Positions 38,780 to 47,970 of a stretch of 60,295 nt of DNA are shown here, piece after piece. The stretch is taken from contig BGKB01000283.1 in the NCBI GenBank assembly GCA_003116975.1, positions 1 to 60,295 of the forward strand. The letters run 5' to 3'. Within the stretch, counting starts at the first letter, position 1; every line of letters begins with the position of its first letter. The translations under genes and the position numbers were made by a program. The DNA comes from Aurantiochytrium sp. KH105. Taxonomy: Eukaryota > Sar > Bigyra > Thraustochytrida > Thraustochytriidae. The notes below the pieces were generated by a model, which had not been told where the DNA came from, made no database searches, and was given only the letters and a program-made list of their open reading frames with translations.

Positions 38780-40951
38780 ATGTACTTTGGCGAGGACGAC
38801 GGCTTCGAGGAGGAGGATGCCAAGGCGCAAGAACGCGATGCCCGCGCCGCAGCGGAGGCAAAGGCAGAGCGGGAAGCGCGTCTGGCCGCAATCGTTCCCA
38901 CGTTGGCAGATTTCCCTTTGCTCGCGTGTGGAACCAACGGAAGAGGGCATCTGGGCAATGAGGACCCAGAACTCGCCGCAAATACTGCCATCACCGAGGC
39001 CAAGGCCGTGAAAAGGTTTCCAAAAGAGTTTCGCGTGGGAAGCGTCTCCTGCAGTGCAAACGTCTGTCTTGTGAGTCATCAGAGTACCGGAGAGCTCTAT
39101 GTCTGCAAATGTGATGATCGAACGCGTCGCGCCCAAGTACGCTTTGAGCAGGTAAAAGTTCCCAAAGGTCTCTTTGTTCTCGATACTGCCACAACGTCAA
39201 CGACGCGATTTATCATCTCGGGCAAGCGCCAGCTGTACTCGTGGGGCGAAGATCGCTATGGACAACTTGGCAGACCTGGACCCAAGTCGGAACGGGATCT
39301 TCAGCACCCTGCGCTCTTGCGTACAGTGTCAAGTTTTCGAATGAAACAGGTTGCAGCGGGTCGATTTCACGTGCTGGCTCTCAGCAACGCTGGCGTCGTC
39401 TTTGCATGGGGCCGCAACAATGCAGGTCAGCTCGGACTTGGGGACCGACGGAATCGAAATCAGCCATGCAGCCTGGACGTCTTTGATGGCTGCCGTGTCG
39501 TCGCCGTGGCCGCAGGACCGGAAACGAGCGCTGCCTGTGGCGACACGAAATTAGGAAGACTCATGGGCAAGTATGTAAATGCCAAGTCAGAAAAAAGGCT
39601 CTTGTTTACATGGGGCCGTGCTGATGGTGCTCGACTCGGACACTCGCGGCGCGATGGTGATGCGCACGACTTGAATGATGAGGATGATAGCAATGGGCAA
39701 AGCACGCTCGAGAATCAAGAGGAAAAGAGCGGATTTGCCGACGCTGAAAATGCACAAAGTACCTTGGTTCCCGGAATGTCACAGCCGTACTTTGTTCCTG
39801 CCGTGGCAGCACTTCGTGAAATCCCTGAGCAGCCCGCGCTTGGAGATGCGCACGGGGTCTGCCTGCTGAGCTCGGGTCAGTGCGTTTCGTGGGGGCAAAA
39901 TGATGTTGGGCAACTTGGGTTGGCACACATGTACACTGAGTCGGAGCCCGTCCTCATCGAGGCTCTCTCGAATATAGTTCAGGTTTCATGCGGACCCCAT
40001 CACAGTATCTTTCTCGCGTCACAAGGTGTGGCCTTTGCAACGGGGTACAATCACTACGGTGAGCTAGGACTGGGTGATCGCCAACTGCGACTCACGCCAG
40101 AGCCCATGATGCATTTGGTGAAAGAGGGTGTCAAACCTCAAAACGTGTGTTGCGGTCCGTTTCTAACATTAATGTGGACACGCATCGAAGATGCTGAGGT
40201 TTCGTTGTGCTTTCAGGAAGACCTGCGGCAGCGTCAATGCAAACTGGGTGGCGATCCGCGCGCCCCAGATAGTATCGAGCGCTGCGCAGCTTCGGATGGC
40301 TTCACGTACATGGCTTTGGCTGGCCCGTGCATGACCAAGGGGTCATACACGTGGCAGGTACGAGTGGATGCGGCCTCGTCCGAAGAGTCTGCACTTGGGA
40401 TTGGAGTGGCGGGCGCCAAGGCCATGGAACCTTTTATTTTTGACAGTTTCGATCAGGGCACGTCCTGGCTGTACATGAGCTCGGGCGAAATTATGCACCA
40501 GGGTACTGTTGATGAGTACGCAGAAGCATACTTTGAGCGAGATGTGATTGGCGTGCATTTGGATCTTGACTTGGGCACTTTACAGTTCTCGCGACGCGGC
40601 AAGGATTTGGGCTTGGCCTATTACGTGTCAAGTCAGGAGCCGCTATACCTTTGCGTGTCCTTGCCCAGCGAAGGTGACAAGGTAACGCTTTTACCACCGC
40701 TTGACGACGCGCTTTCGGCTCTTCAAGATCCTGGAACCATGGTGTGTTACAACGACGAAGGACTCGCGAGAACGACTGGACTTGAGGTTTTCTATCGCTG
40801 TGGGCCTTGCGATGTTCTTTTGTGTCGAGCGTGTTCGCGTCACTGCGCGCATCGAAGTCACCGGTGCGAGCTTTACGTGAATCAGCGTTCAGCCACCCAA
40901 TTGTGCGAATGTGATCCTGTCAAATGTCAGGCAAAGCGTTTGTTGTTTTGA
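38780..40951 (+). CDS. RCC1-repeat / SPRY / UBR-like zinc-finger protein
   Basis: 723 residues from the ATG at 38780; an ATG at 38747 would add eleven. A charged N-terminal helix is followed by RCC1-type beta-propeller repeats (about 45-480), seen as LYSWGEDRYGQLGRPG, VFAWGRNNAGQLGLGD, LFTWGRADGARLGHSR, CVSWGQNDVGQLGLAH and AFATGYNHYGELGLGD. A SPRY/B30.2-like domain follows (about 510-635: GSYTWQVRVDA, DVIGVHLDLDLGTLQFSRRGKDLGLAYY). At the C-terminus is a Cys/His cluster (about 670-718: FYRCGPCDVLLCRACSRHC, then HRSHRCELY and CECDPVKCQA) that resembles a UBR-box. RCC1 and SPRY domains occur together in large HERC/PHR ubiquitin ligases; there is no HECT or RING domain here, so an adaptor for protein turnover is the best guess. 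Confidence 0.85.
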   Translation: MYFGEDDGFEEEDAKAQERDARAAAEAKAEREARLAAIVPTLADFPLLACGTNGRGHLGNEDPELAANTAITEAKAVKRFPKEFRVGSVSCSANVCLVSHQSTGELYVCKCDDRTRRAQVRFEQVKVPKGLFVLDTATTSTTRFIISGKRQLYSWGEDRYGQLGRPGPKSERDLQHPALLRTVSSFRMKQVAAGRFHVLALSNAGVVFAWGRNNAGQLGLGDRRNRNQPCSLDVFDGCRVVAVAAGPETSAACGDTKLGRLMGKYVNAKSEKRLLFTWGRADGARLGHSRRDGDAHDLNDEDDSNGQSTLENQEEKSGFADAENAQSTLVPGMSQPYFVPAVAALREIPEQPALGDAHGVCLLSSGQCVSWGQNDVGQLGLAHMYTESEPVLIEALSNIVQVSCGPHHSIFLASQGVAFATGYNHYGELGLGDRQLRLTPEPMMHLVKEGVKPQNVCCGPFLTLMWTRIEDAEVSLCFQEDLRQRQCKLGGDPRAPDSIERCAASDGFTYMALAGPCMTKGSYTWQVRVDAASSEESALGIGVAGAKAMEPFIFDSFDQGTSWLYMSSGEIMHQGTVDEYAEAYFERDVIGVHLDLDLGTLQFSRRGKDLGLAYYVSSQEPLYLCVSLPSEGDKVTLLPPLDDALSALQDPGTMVCYNDEGLARTTGLEVFYRCGPCDVLLCRACSRHCAHRSHRCELYVNQRSATQLCECDPVKCQAKRLLF

Positions 40952-41326
40952 TCTCCTCATCCAGAGTAGGTGGGAGAGGGGCTGCTGGAAGGTGGGAGAT
41001 TCCTGATGAATGCTTTTCAAAAGGGGGGAAAAGGGGGGAAAAGGGGGGGGGGGGTCAAGAGAAGAAGTTCAGACAATGCTCGTCTTCGTGGAATGGACCT
41101 GCGAAAGCTCAACAACTTGTCTACTTCGAGCATCCAAATAGTTTGTGTTAAAAAAAAAGGGGGTTACGATGAAGCCCTTTGCGGATGACTGTTTATAAAA
41201 GTCTAAGGGGAGGAAAATCTGCTTTTTTTGATGCAGGCGGGAAATCGAAGCGCCTCTCTTCTTCATTCCCTTTTCTTCGGGGGGCGGGGGGGCTGTTTGT
41301 TGAAGTAAAATATGAAGATTGCTATC
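40952..41326. other. Convergent 3' spacer with G runs
   Basis: G-rich tracts at 41023-41054 and 41279-41291. No gene. Confidence 0.5.
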
Positions 41327-42304
41327 TTACGTCATTTGGATCATGCCCTCGTCGTCGTCACGAGCGGCGAGACGGTCAGATTCCGTCCGCTCGAATTCTT
41401 GCCCGTACTCGTCATTTGCAAGCTTGGGGTTGCGACGCTTCTCGGTATCCATTTTGTCGTACTTGTGGGGCTTGCGTACCGGCAGAAGGAAGAAGAAGCA
41501 AGCGAAGAAGACGCCGACAAGCATCACAATCGAAACGATGAGCAAAGCCGCAGCACCCGGCTTGAGGCTCTGTTCGGCATAGGTGGCCATGTTTCTTTGA
41601 AAGACTTTGGGGTCGCCTCCGCCGCAGCCACCGTCCTCGACATTTCCGATGAGATAGATCTGTTCCGAGTTCTGCTTAATGTAGAGGTCCTGAAGCACAC
41701 TGCAATAGTCCTGGTCAAAGTGCTTGTTCTGATAGTCATAGGTAACCTGGTCATTGAAGCAAGTGCATCCTGCCGAGGTGGTAGAAGAGCAAGGGCAGAG
41801 TTCGACTTCGTACTCCATGTCACCAAACTGGTCCTCTTGCTCGTAGCAGCAGTTGTTGAACACCAGAGCCTCGAAGGTGTTGACGTCATCGAGCTCCGAG
41901 TCGTTGATTTCTGCTGAGTTACTCACATCTGCAACGTCGTCGACGTTGTTGATTTCGATAAAGAGAAAGATGGCGATGACCATGCAGCCCACGAGAAGAA
42001 AGGCAGAGAAGAAGATGAAGAGACAGAGCGAGCATCTGTTCTGGTAGAGCGCACCGAACAGCCCAAGCAGGCCTACAAAGATGAGGCCAAATCCGAGGCC
42101 CAGTGGCGTCCAAATCACCGTGGCGCTGACAAAGTCGCTAAGACCCTTGTACTCAACGCCGAGCCACGCGGAAAGACTGATCATTACGAGACCGGCCGCA
42201 ATGATGAGCGAGTTCAGGGTCATGAGGTAGCACTTGGAGCACTTGCGCGGGCCATTCTCCGCCTTGGTGTCGGCCTCTGCCGGCTTGCTTTTCTTGCCGC
42301 CCAT
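41327..42304 (-). CDS. Tetraspanin-like membrane protein
   Basis: 325 residues from the ATG at 42304 (MGGKKSKP); upstream in-frame codons are leader. Four hydrophobic segments are present: about 28-50 (LMTLNSLIIAAGLVMISLSAW), 62-85 (PLGLGFGLIFVGLLGLFGAL), 92-115 (LFIFFSAFLLVGCMVIAIFL) and 255-280 (LLIVSIVMLVGVFFACFFFL). The large loop between the third and fourth holds a CC pair (NNCCYEQ, where most tetraspanins have CCG) and more cysteines (CPCSS, CTCFN, YCSVL, GGCGGG). N- and C-termini are charged and cytoplasmic; a Lys-rich MGGKKSK start is also a possible myristoylation context. It probably organises membrane microdomains. Confidence 0.85.
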   Translation of the reverse strand: MGGKKSKPAEADTKAENGPRKCSKCYLMTLNSLIIAAGLVMISLSAWLGVEYKGLSDFVSATVIWTPLGLGFGLIFVGLLGLFGALYQNRCSLCLFIFFSAFLLVGCMVIAIFLFIEINNVDDVADVSNSAEINDSELDDVNTFEALVFNNCCYEQEDQFGDMEYEVELCPCSSTTSAGCTCFNDQVTYDYQNKHFDQDYCSVLQDLYIKQNSEQIYLIGNVEDGGCGGGDPKVFQRNMATYAEQSLKPGAAALLIVSIVMLVGVFFACFFFLLPVRKPHKYDKMDTEKRRNPKLANDEYGQEFERTESDRLAARDDDEGMIQMT

Positions 42305-43300
42305 CTTGTGACTCGGGGGAATAGATGGATGGATGGATGGAGAGAAGCTCTGCAGCTCTGAATCTGTATCTCTCTCTCTCTCTCTTTGCGCGCGCGGTTG
42401 GCCTGCCTTGGAAGCAAAGCGGGCTACCGCGCTGCTCGCGTGCGGCACGGACGACGCGCGGGACGGAGCAAACGCAGCACGCGTCCGCTTCAGCGATGCA
42501 GATTTGCGATCCTTTGTTATCCTTGCTTTTGTGAACGTGCTATTTCCCGTGATTCTCACCGTATTTCAAGTTAAAAAAGGCCTACATCCCAGTTAGTGGC
42601 GCTTTAGACAACGGGCTCTACTACAACAAGAATGGACGGGGAAAAGGGTAAAAGCATGTGGTGGTCGACTCGAATCGGAGCGAACGAGTGATGCGGCGCC
42701 AATTTATGAGCCAGATGATCCAGGTGATGAATTTTTATTCGTCGATAGCGCTGAGGATTGAGACGTGAAAACTAATACTTTTCCCGCCCCGCGTTGCCTC
42801 AAGGAAAGATTTTTTTGCCAGCCAGCCTCACGCACCTTGCTGCGAACTTGACGCGCAAGCAAGGATGTACCGATTCTGTTTTTCTCCAGCCCATCAATGG
42901 AAGCGGCCACTGGTGAAGCAAGCAAGTATGACGTACTATCTCTTGTTTCGAACTGCTCCAGCAGACTAGGACTGCTTCACGAATCGCACTCTCATCTCAG
43001 CCAATGTGGGCATGTTTCGAGTTTGACGACCTTGCGATTCATCTCACGATTCTTCGCCTCGAGATTAATACATGAGCCCCAGGCTTGAATACATTGTTGT
43101 ATTTTTCAGATTTCATCCGCTCAAAAGAGTGCATAAGACGCCTTGGATGAGTTCGTATATCGCTTGGGACGGCGAAGAGAAACGAAGAGCGCCCGGGAGA
43201 GAAACAAGAAGCTCGTAGACAGGCGATCAATCAACAATACGATGTACATGAGTTGTAATGGATAATTTAAAAAAAGAGAAACGGACGCAAGCTCAGGTGC
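42305..43300. other. Spacer with simple repeats, no gene seen
   Basis: GATG repeats (42325-42343) and CT repeats (42370-42387) lie just upstream of the tetraspanin gene. The remainder shows only short overlapping frames. Confidence 0.5.
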
Positions 43301-43565
43301 TTAGGTCTGCGCCGTGGGGCGCACGGACGCCGGATCGTCAGAGGGAACCTCCTTGGAGCTATCCTGATCGGCGTTGCCAGTCTTGGACTTGTCGTGGAAC
43401 CAGTACTTTTGGTCCTGGTCGCTGAAGCAGACTTCGGCAATGATATAGAAGATGTAGGACATGAGTCCAATGCCCGAAAGGTAGATGAGCGGCGAGAGAG
43501 GCCAGGGATGATGAATCGATGGGCGCCACCGTGGATGGAAAAAATAACAGCCCGCACTGTGTGCA
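43301..43565 (-). CDS. Last exon of a possible small membrane protein
   Basis: A minus-strand frame ends at TAA (43301-43303). It encodes a Trp/Pro/His-rich start (HPRWRPSIHHPWPL), a hydrophobic segment (LIYLSGIGLMSYIFYIIAEV) and a charged tail. Immediately upstream is a good 3' splice site: CTAAC branch-point-like motif, a pyrimidine-rich stretch and CCGCAG ending at 43566. No satisfactory first exon was identified; an ATG near 43873 with an Arg/Pro/Ala-rich frame is one candidate. Function unknown. Confidence 0.4.
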
Positions 43566-44713
43566 CTGCGGAGAGAAGTAGGGACAAGCAAGAAGGCGCT
43601 TACGGTTAGACTACCACGAACAGTATACGAGGTGAGGAGGGAAGGCCTAGTGGTCGCTGCACGCGCTCACTCCGGCCTTGGGCGATCTGGTCCGTGCGAT
43701 CCGCGCCGCGCTGAGAACGTGACCGGCGGTGAAGTAACAACTCAGCCTCGGCGCGCTTCGGGCGCTACGCTGCCGCGGGCTTGCTTGAGGCGGGAGCCGC
43801 GGCCGTCTGCGTCCAAGGCCGCGCCGACGCAGCAGGCCTACGTGGCGGCTGCGAGCGACTGGCGAGCAACATCAAGAGGAAAAGGAAAAAGAAGATAGAC
43901 CTAGAAAGAGCCAAATGGCAGAGGACGCGGTTCTGCGAGCGCTGCGAGCGTGGGAGCGACCAGCAACGATATGGAACGGCATGTCGACGGGCTCCATTCC
44001 GCTCCTGGCTTGGCTTCTTCTTCTTCTTCTTTTCCCTCATCCTCATCCTCATCATCATCTTGCACACTGCATGCATGTATTCACCGCGGAAATGGGCATC
44101 CAACCTTGCGCAGGGTGGCCTTCAACACTTCGTCGTCTCAGCCCGACCACTTTACGGGCAATGGCTGGTGGCTGCCCTGTGCTTTAGGTTGCTATGCTAC
44201 GCTCATAACTCCGATGCCAACGAGGTGTTGATCGATTGTTGTGCAGAAAAAGTCCCCGAGCTTGTAGCTCCAAGCGGGAAAAGAAAAGGCAAGTGAAAGT
44301 CCAAAAGGCGAGGCACGTGCACCGCACGCACCCAACAATGTAAAGTGCCAAGGTTGTCGTGCTCGGTCGGCCATCCGCTTTGGCCACAATCTGCAACAGC
44401 TGGCGGCCATCGGCCACCGGACCTAATCGCGTGTACTGCCCTGGAGTGAGCTCGGCCGCCTCGCCGCGTCGCCTTGGTAAACGTATCGGCAAGCCTTTGA
44501 CCGCGGCATTAAGCCGGCCAATCGTCATCGTGTCGTTTCTCTGCGAGAAAACCACACAGCAGCAGAAAACCGCCAATGTAACCGAACTTTGTTCCAGGTT
44601 TATGACAACGGACACGTAACCGATAGGGCCCCTAAATGTGTGTGTGCGAGACGCCAAGTGCGAACGAGAGTTGGCCAATTCGCTGAGCGAGCTCGAGAGC
44701 GAACGAAGCAACG
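43566..44713. other. Spacer upstream of selenoprotein S-like gene
   Basis: Contains the possible intron and first exon of the small membrane protein, TTC and CTCATC repeats near 44010-44060, and the promoter of the gene at 44714. No other gene supported. Confidence 0.45.
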
Positions 44714-45100
44714 ATGGACGCGGCGCTAGAGACGATGCGCGCGTCGCCGGGCCCCGTGGCCGTGGCGGCGGTGCTCGTCGTGGCGCTTGCCCTCTTCATC
44801 CGCACACGTCTTGTGGCGGCTTCCAAGGCAAAAGCAGAGGCTGAAGAAGCGCTTCGTGAATCACGAAGACGCAAGCTCCGCGCCGTGCGCGAGCGCCAGC
44901 AGCGCGACCACGAAGAGGCGAGCAAGCGAGCGCTTGGCGACGCCGCTGCTCGTCAGAAACGTCGTCGTGAAGAGCGCGAAGCTCTTGAGCAGAGGCTTCG
45001 CGACCAGCGACCCGGGCCACTTGCGAGGCCGCCCGAGGTACACCGTCCGGCTCGCTTTTGGGGTGCTGACCGGCGCAAACCACGCAGCAATTGAGGTTAA
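44714..45100 (+). CDS. SELENOS: Selenoprotein S-like (VIMP) protein, Sec encoded by TGA
   Basis: If the TGA at 45092-45094 is read as selenocysteine, the product is 128 residues ending Ser-Asn-Sec-Gly, because GGT and TAA follow directly. Known selenoprotein S also ends Sec-Gly. The rest fits the family: a short N-terminus, one membrane helix (about 14-30, PVAVAAVLVVALALFI), then a long charged helical region (about 36-100, such as ESRRRKLRAVRERQQRDHEE) and a short Pro/Arg/Gly-rich end. In animals SELENOS sits in the ER membrane and brings p97/VCP to the ERAD machinery. The protein is shorter than the human one (189). If TGA is a plain stop, the product is 126 residues and lacks the redox residue. 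A SECIS-like hairpin lies downstream at 45378-45430. Confidence 0.72.
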
Positions 45101-45370
45101 GCTCACGCGCGGAACAAAGGAAATGTCTTCTTTGTCTTCTACTACTACTGCTGCTGCTGCTGCTGCTCTTTTTCTCTTTTCTCTCTCTCTGGAGCCCCCT
45201 CAGCTGCATGCCTTCCGCGCGCAGGTCTCTCTCTTGACACGGCCAGTGAAAGAGCTGGTTCTTGGACACTAGGTTTGCGAACGACTCACGGCCCGATCCC
45301 TTGCCATCCTTGCTTTCCATGTTACGACCAAATGCAAGAAGCAAGGTAGTCTCTTTAAATTCATGCAAGT

Positions 45371-45435
45371 GCCACCCATGACACGCCCGCCTCGAAAGCC
45401 TCCACATTGGACGAGGCGCTTGGCGTCGAGGACTT
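45371..45435 (+). promoter_or_regulatory. SECIS-like stem-loop
   Basis: About 285 bases after the TGA. ATGA at 45378-45381 is followed by a 12-bp helix (45383-45394 with 45412-45426, one CTT bulge on the 3' side), an apical loop opening with AAA (45395-45397), and CGAG (45427-45430) that supplies the GA of the non-Watson-Crick quartet. The 13-base distance from ATGA to AA fits the SECIS range. The basal helix is weak (AAGT with ACTT). Confidence 0.6.
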
Positions 45436-45473
45436 TTTTTTTTTTTAACCGGCCAAATAAGCCATGGTATTTA

Positions 45474-46640
45474 GGGTAAAACCTCCGATTAGCACATCAC
45501 ACCGATTTGCTACAGAATCGGCGCCCGAGAAATCGTATAGGAGTTAACTACTACTCACTAAGACCATGTTGTAAATCAATGGTATTTTTTTATAGGCCAT
45601 AAAATAAGCCTAATAAGCCGGCCAATACATTTGTATGAGAAAACGTGTATCAATGGATTCCTGGCGGCCGAAGGACATGTACGATCTCGAGCGACTTAAA
45701 GGCATCGAGGCTCAAGACAAGTCCCGTGAGGCTGCAATCAAGGCGAAGAAACAGAAGACGGTCAAACAATTCGTTGAAGAAGCAGGTGTCCGCGCTTTCC
45801 TACTCCAATAAGGATTTCTCGTTCGAGTTTGCGCGAGACGACAAGATTACAAAAACAAAACTCATGGAGGTCCTACAACTCGCAGGGAAACGTGTTTCGA
45901 TTCAGCGGTCTCGGCCAGAGCTGCTGGAGCTTGTACGTTCCCTCTCTGCAAGCTCAGAGGAACATGTCTCAGAAGAGGCGAGCTCATCACGCGAACCAAA
46001 CCCTCCTCAGAACGCTGATGAAGTTCCAGCTGGAACGTCGGAGAGCGTTCCGGATACAATGGAAGAGGAGGATCTCGTGAAAGCGGCACTTTTTGCAAAC
46101 GCTGCTCTTTCTGGGTACACAGGCGGCAAGCTAAACGTTGCCATTTGGTGAGCTCCTTGACCAAGATCAAACAATGGGATAAAAACCTTCCTTGGCAAGC
46201 CAAACGTGCACAACTTTTTCGCATGACCGTAGAGTTCATTCGATCACTCCCTGAGATCGCTAATCCTGGCCTATGTCAGCTGGAATCGTCGCCACAAGCG
46301 AAATAGATAGTAACAATGTGTCTCGTAGAGAAAAGTAACACTAGACCAATTTCGGTAAAAGTAAACAAATATAAAACTAAGTATGTTACTAAAACCAGAC
46401 TCAGAAGCATTGCGCAAAATCTGCGTGTGGAAATCATAGGTCGGTGGCTCCGTGGCGAGGAAAAATCTGCAAACTATAATTGATCTCAAGCAACACCAAT
46501 CGACTGAGTTCGTTCACTGATCAAACTACGAGCTCTCCATGCTCGTTCGCACGCTCTACACGACTCCTACAACCAAAAGTTGATTTTTGATCGAAAAATG
46601 ATTTTTCTAACATTGATGTTGAAAATCGGAGGTTTTACCC
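45474..46640. mobile_element. TIR DNA transposon, copy 1
   Basis: 1167 bp. Perfect 17-base terminal inverted repeats (GGGTAAAACCTCCGATT at the left, its complement at the right), with weaker similarity for about ten more bases, flanked by TA on both sides (45472-45473 and 46641-46642). TA duplication fits Tc1/mariner-like insertion, but no transposase is recognisable, so it is probably a non-autonomous or decayed element. A second copy at 53129-54293 is almost identical, so transposition was recent. Confidence 0.92.
45645..46151 (+). CDS. Element-internal ORF, copy 1 (unknown protein)
   Basis: 168 codons, same in both copies. The C-terminal part looks protein-like (KLMEVLQLAGKRVSIQRS, then RPELLELVRSLSASSEEHVS and an acidic MEEEDLVKAALFAN). 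The first part overlaps a frame from 45635 to 45811 (58 codons, KKQKTVKQFVEEAGVRAFLL) that reads better there, and after the stop at 46151 the 45635 frame phase becomes protein-like again up to TAG at about 46305 (KNLPWQAKRAQLF). This pattern suggests one ancestral protein broken by two frame changes, or spliced. No transposase triad seen. Confidence 0.4.
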   Translation: MYQWIPGGRRTCTISSDLKASRLKTSPVRLQSRRRNRRRSNNSLKKQVSALSYSNKDFSFEFARDDKITKTKLMEVLQLAGKRVSIQRSRPELLELVRSLSASSEEHVSEEASSSREPNPPQNADEVPAGTSESVPDTMEEEDLVKAALFANAALSGYTGGKLNVAIW

Positions 46641-46734
46641 TACTACTACACTTTTGGCTTCGCGCTTGCACGCTGAATTTATGGAACCTTATACATTGTA
46701 AAATCGAACAAATACTTTTGGAGCTACTTTTTCA

Positions 46735-47439
46735 TCAAGATGTTCCTTGCTTCATCTCTGCTGCTTGAGAAATGTGCATCGCGTACACGAGCGGAAGTCT
46801 GAGACGGTCATCCGCCGTGCAGACAAGCTGAAGCTCCAAAAGCAAGGGAGTCAATCGCCCGCGAGCTGCCTCGTCCATGACTGCCACCGCCGCCTCCGCA
46901 ATGCGGAGACAATAATACGCATTACTCAACACCCGAAAGTCCGCAGGCGTCTCTGAAGCCGCCGCGCTCCACGCGCGCAAGCGACAAGTTGACACGTGAA
47001 GCGCCATGCTTGCGAGAAGACTAGCGTCTACTGCAGCGACTGCACGAGCGAGCCCAAGCACACGTTGTCCGGAACCTGCGTCTTGAAATGACAATCCGCA
47101 CAAGGCCTCCACAAGACGCGCAAAGCTGCCTCGATCCGACTTGCGGAGCGCCTTCAGCCGCAGTTCAAAGGTCTCCACCGATTGCAGCTTTGACCCCGTC
47201 TGAACATGCAAAAGTACACGAAGACACCAGAGAGATGTGTTCGACGCTGCCACTGCTCGTGTGCTAGCATGCATCAGGGACGCGTGTGCCTCCGCCGTGA
47301 AGGACTTCTTGGTCTCGTGGCGTACTAGCTTTGCGTCGATCTTTTTGGCGTCCTTATTACGAAAGAGAGCTACAGCCAGGGCCAGCGCAACGACTTTGCG
47401 CCGCGCTCCCTCCTTTCCCTGTGCGGCACATCGGAGCAT
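46735..47439 (-). CDS. Unknown helical protein, 234 residues
   Basis: Family not recognised. Ala/Leu/Arg-rich and probably all-helical, with spaced cysteines and blocks such as FARLVEALCGLSFQD, LRVLLHVQTGSKLQSVETFELRLKAL and VLSNAYYCLRIAEAAVAVMDE, reminiscent of ARM/HEAT-type helical repeats but too short to be sure. It may be the last exon of a longer gene. The stop lies about 95 bases from transposon copy 1, so the 3' untranslated region is probably interrupted by it. Confidence 0.5.
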   Translation of the reverse strand: MLRCAAQGKEGARRKVVALALAVALFRNKDAKKIDAKLVRHETKKSFTAEAHASLMHASTRAVAASNTSLWCLRVLLHVQTGSKLQSVETFELRLKALRKSDRGSFARLVEALCGLSFQDAGSGQRVLGLARAVAAVDASLLASMALHVSTCRLRAWSAAASETPADFRVLSNAYYCLRIAEAAVAVMDEAARGRLTPLLLELQLVCTADDRLRLPLVYAMHISQAAEMKQGTS

Positions 47440-47599
47440 ACTTGCACTCGTGCGCGAAAACGATATTCACACGCGAGATTAAGAATTTGAATAAGAAAAA
47501 AAGGGTCATGTCTCATCCCCAGTCTCTGACAAAAGACGCGCTTGAATAGCAGTGGCTGCACGCATGAGCGGCGCAAGCTACACGTGGAGCGAGCGTTTG

Positions 47600-47970
47600 A
47601 AATTAAGAAAGCACCTCTTCCTCGCCGGCAATGAGGCGGGCGGCAGAGGTTTCGAATGCAGACAAATACTCGAAAAAGGCGTTCGAGTTCAAAGCTGCAG
47701 TTGCGTCAGGCTCGTCACCATTAAAATGCAGAAAGCACGTCTTCCTCGCCGGCAATGAGGCGGGCGGCAGAGGTTTCGAATGCAGACAAATACTCGAAAA
47801 AGGCGCTCGAGTTCAAATCTGCAGTTGCGTCAGGCTCGTCACCATTAAAATGCAGAAAGCACGTCTTCCTCGCCGGCAATGAGGCGGGCGGCAGAGGCTT
47901 CGAATCCAGACAAATATTCGAAAAAGGCGCTCGAGTTCAAATCTGCAGCTGCGTCAGGCTCGCTGTCATA
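47600..47970. repeat. 124-bp tandem repeat of a gene 3' end, three copies
   Basis: Marker GAAAGCAC occurs at 47607, 47731 and 47855, exactly 124 bases apart. The rightmost copy is the real 3' coding end of the DUF4485 gene (encoding SAFFEYLSGFEASAARLIAGEEDVLSAF-type sequence); the two left copies lie beyond its stop codon. They differ from each other at only a few positions. 124 is not a multiple of three, so each copy is in a different frame. Confidence 0.92.

Noticed and set aside
45474..46640. Calling the element a Tc1/mariner transposon with transposase
   Set aside because: TA duplication fits, but no DDE/D motif or helix-turn-helix could be seen, so the family is left open.
47552..47882. 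Three repeated plus-strand small frames
   Set aside because: They are antisense shadows of the 124-bp duplicated 3' end of the minus-strand DUF4485 gene.
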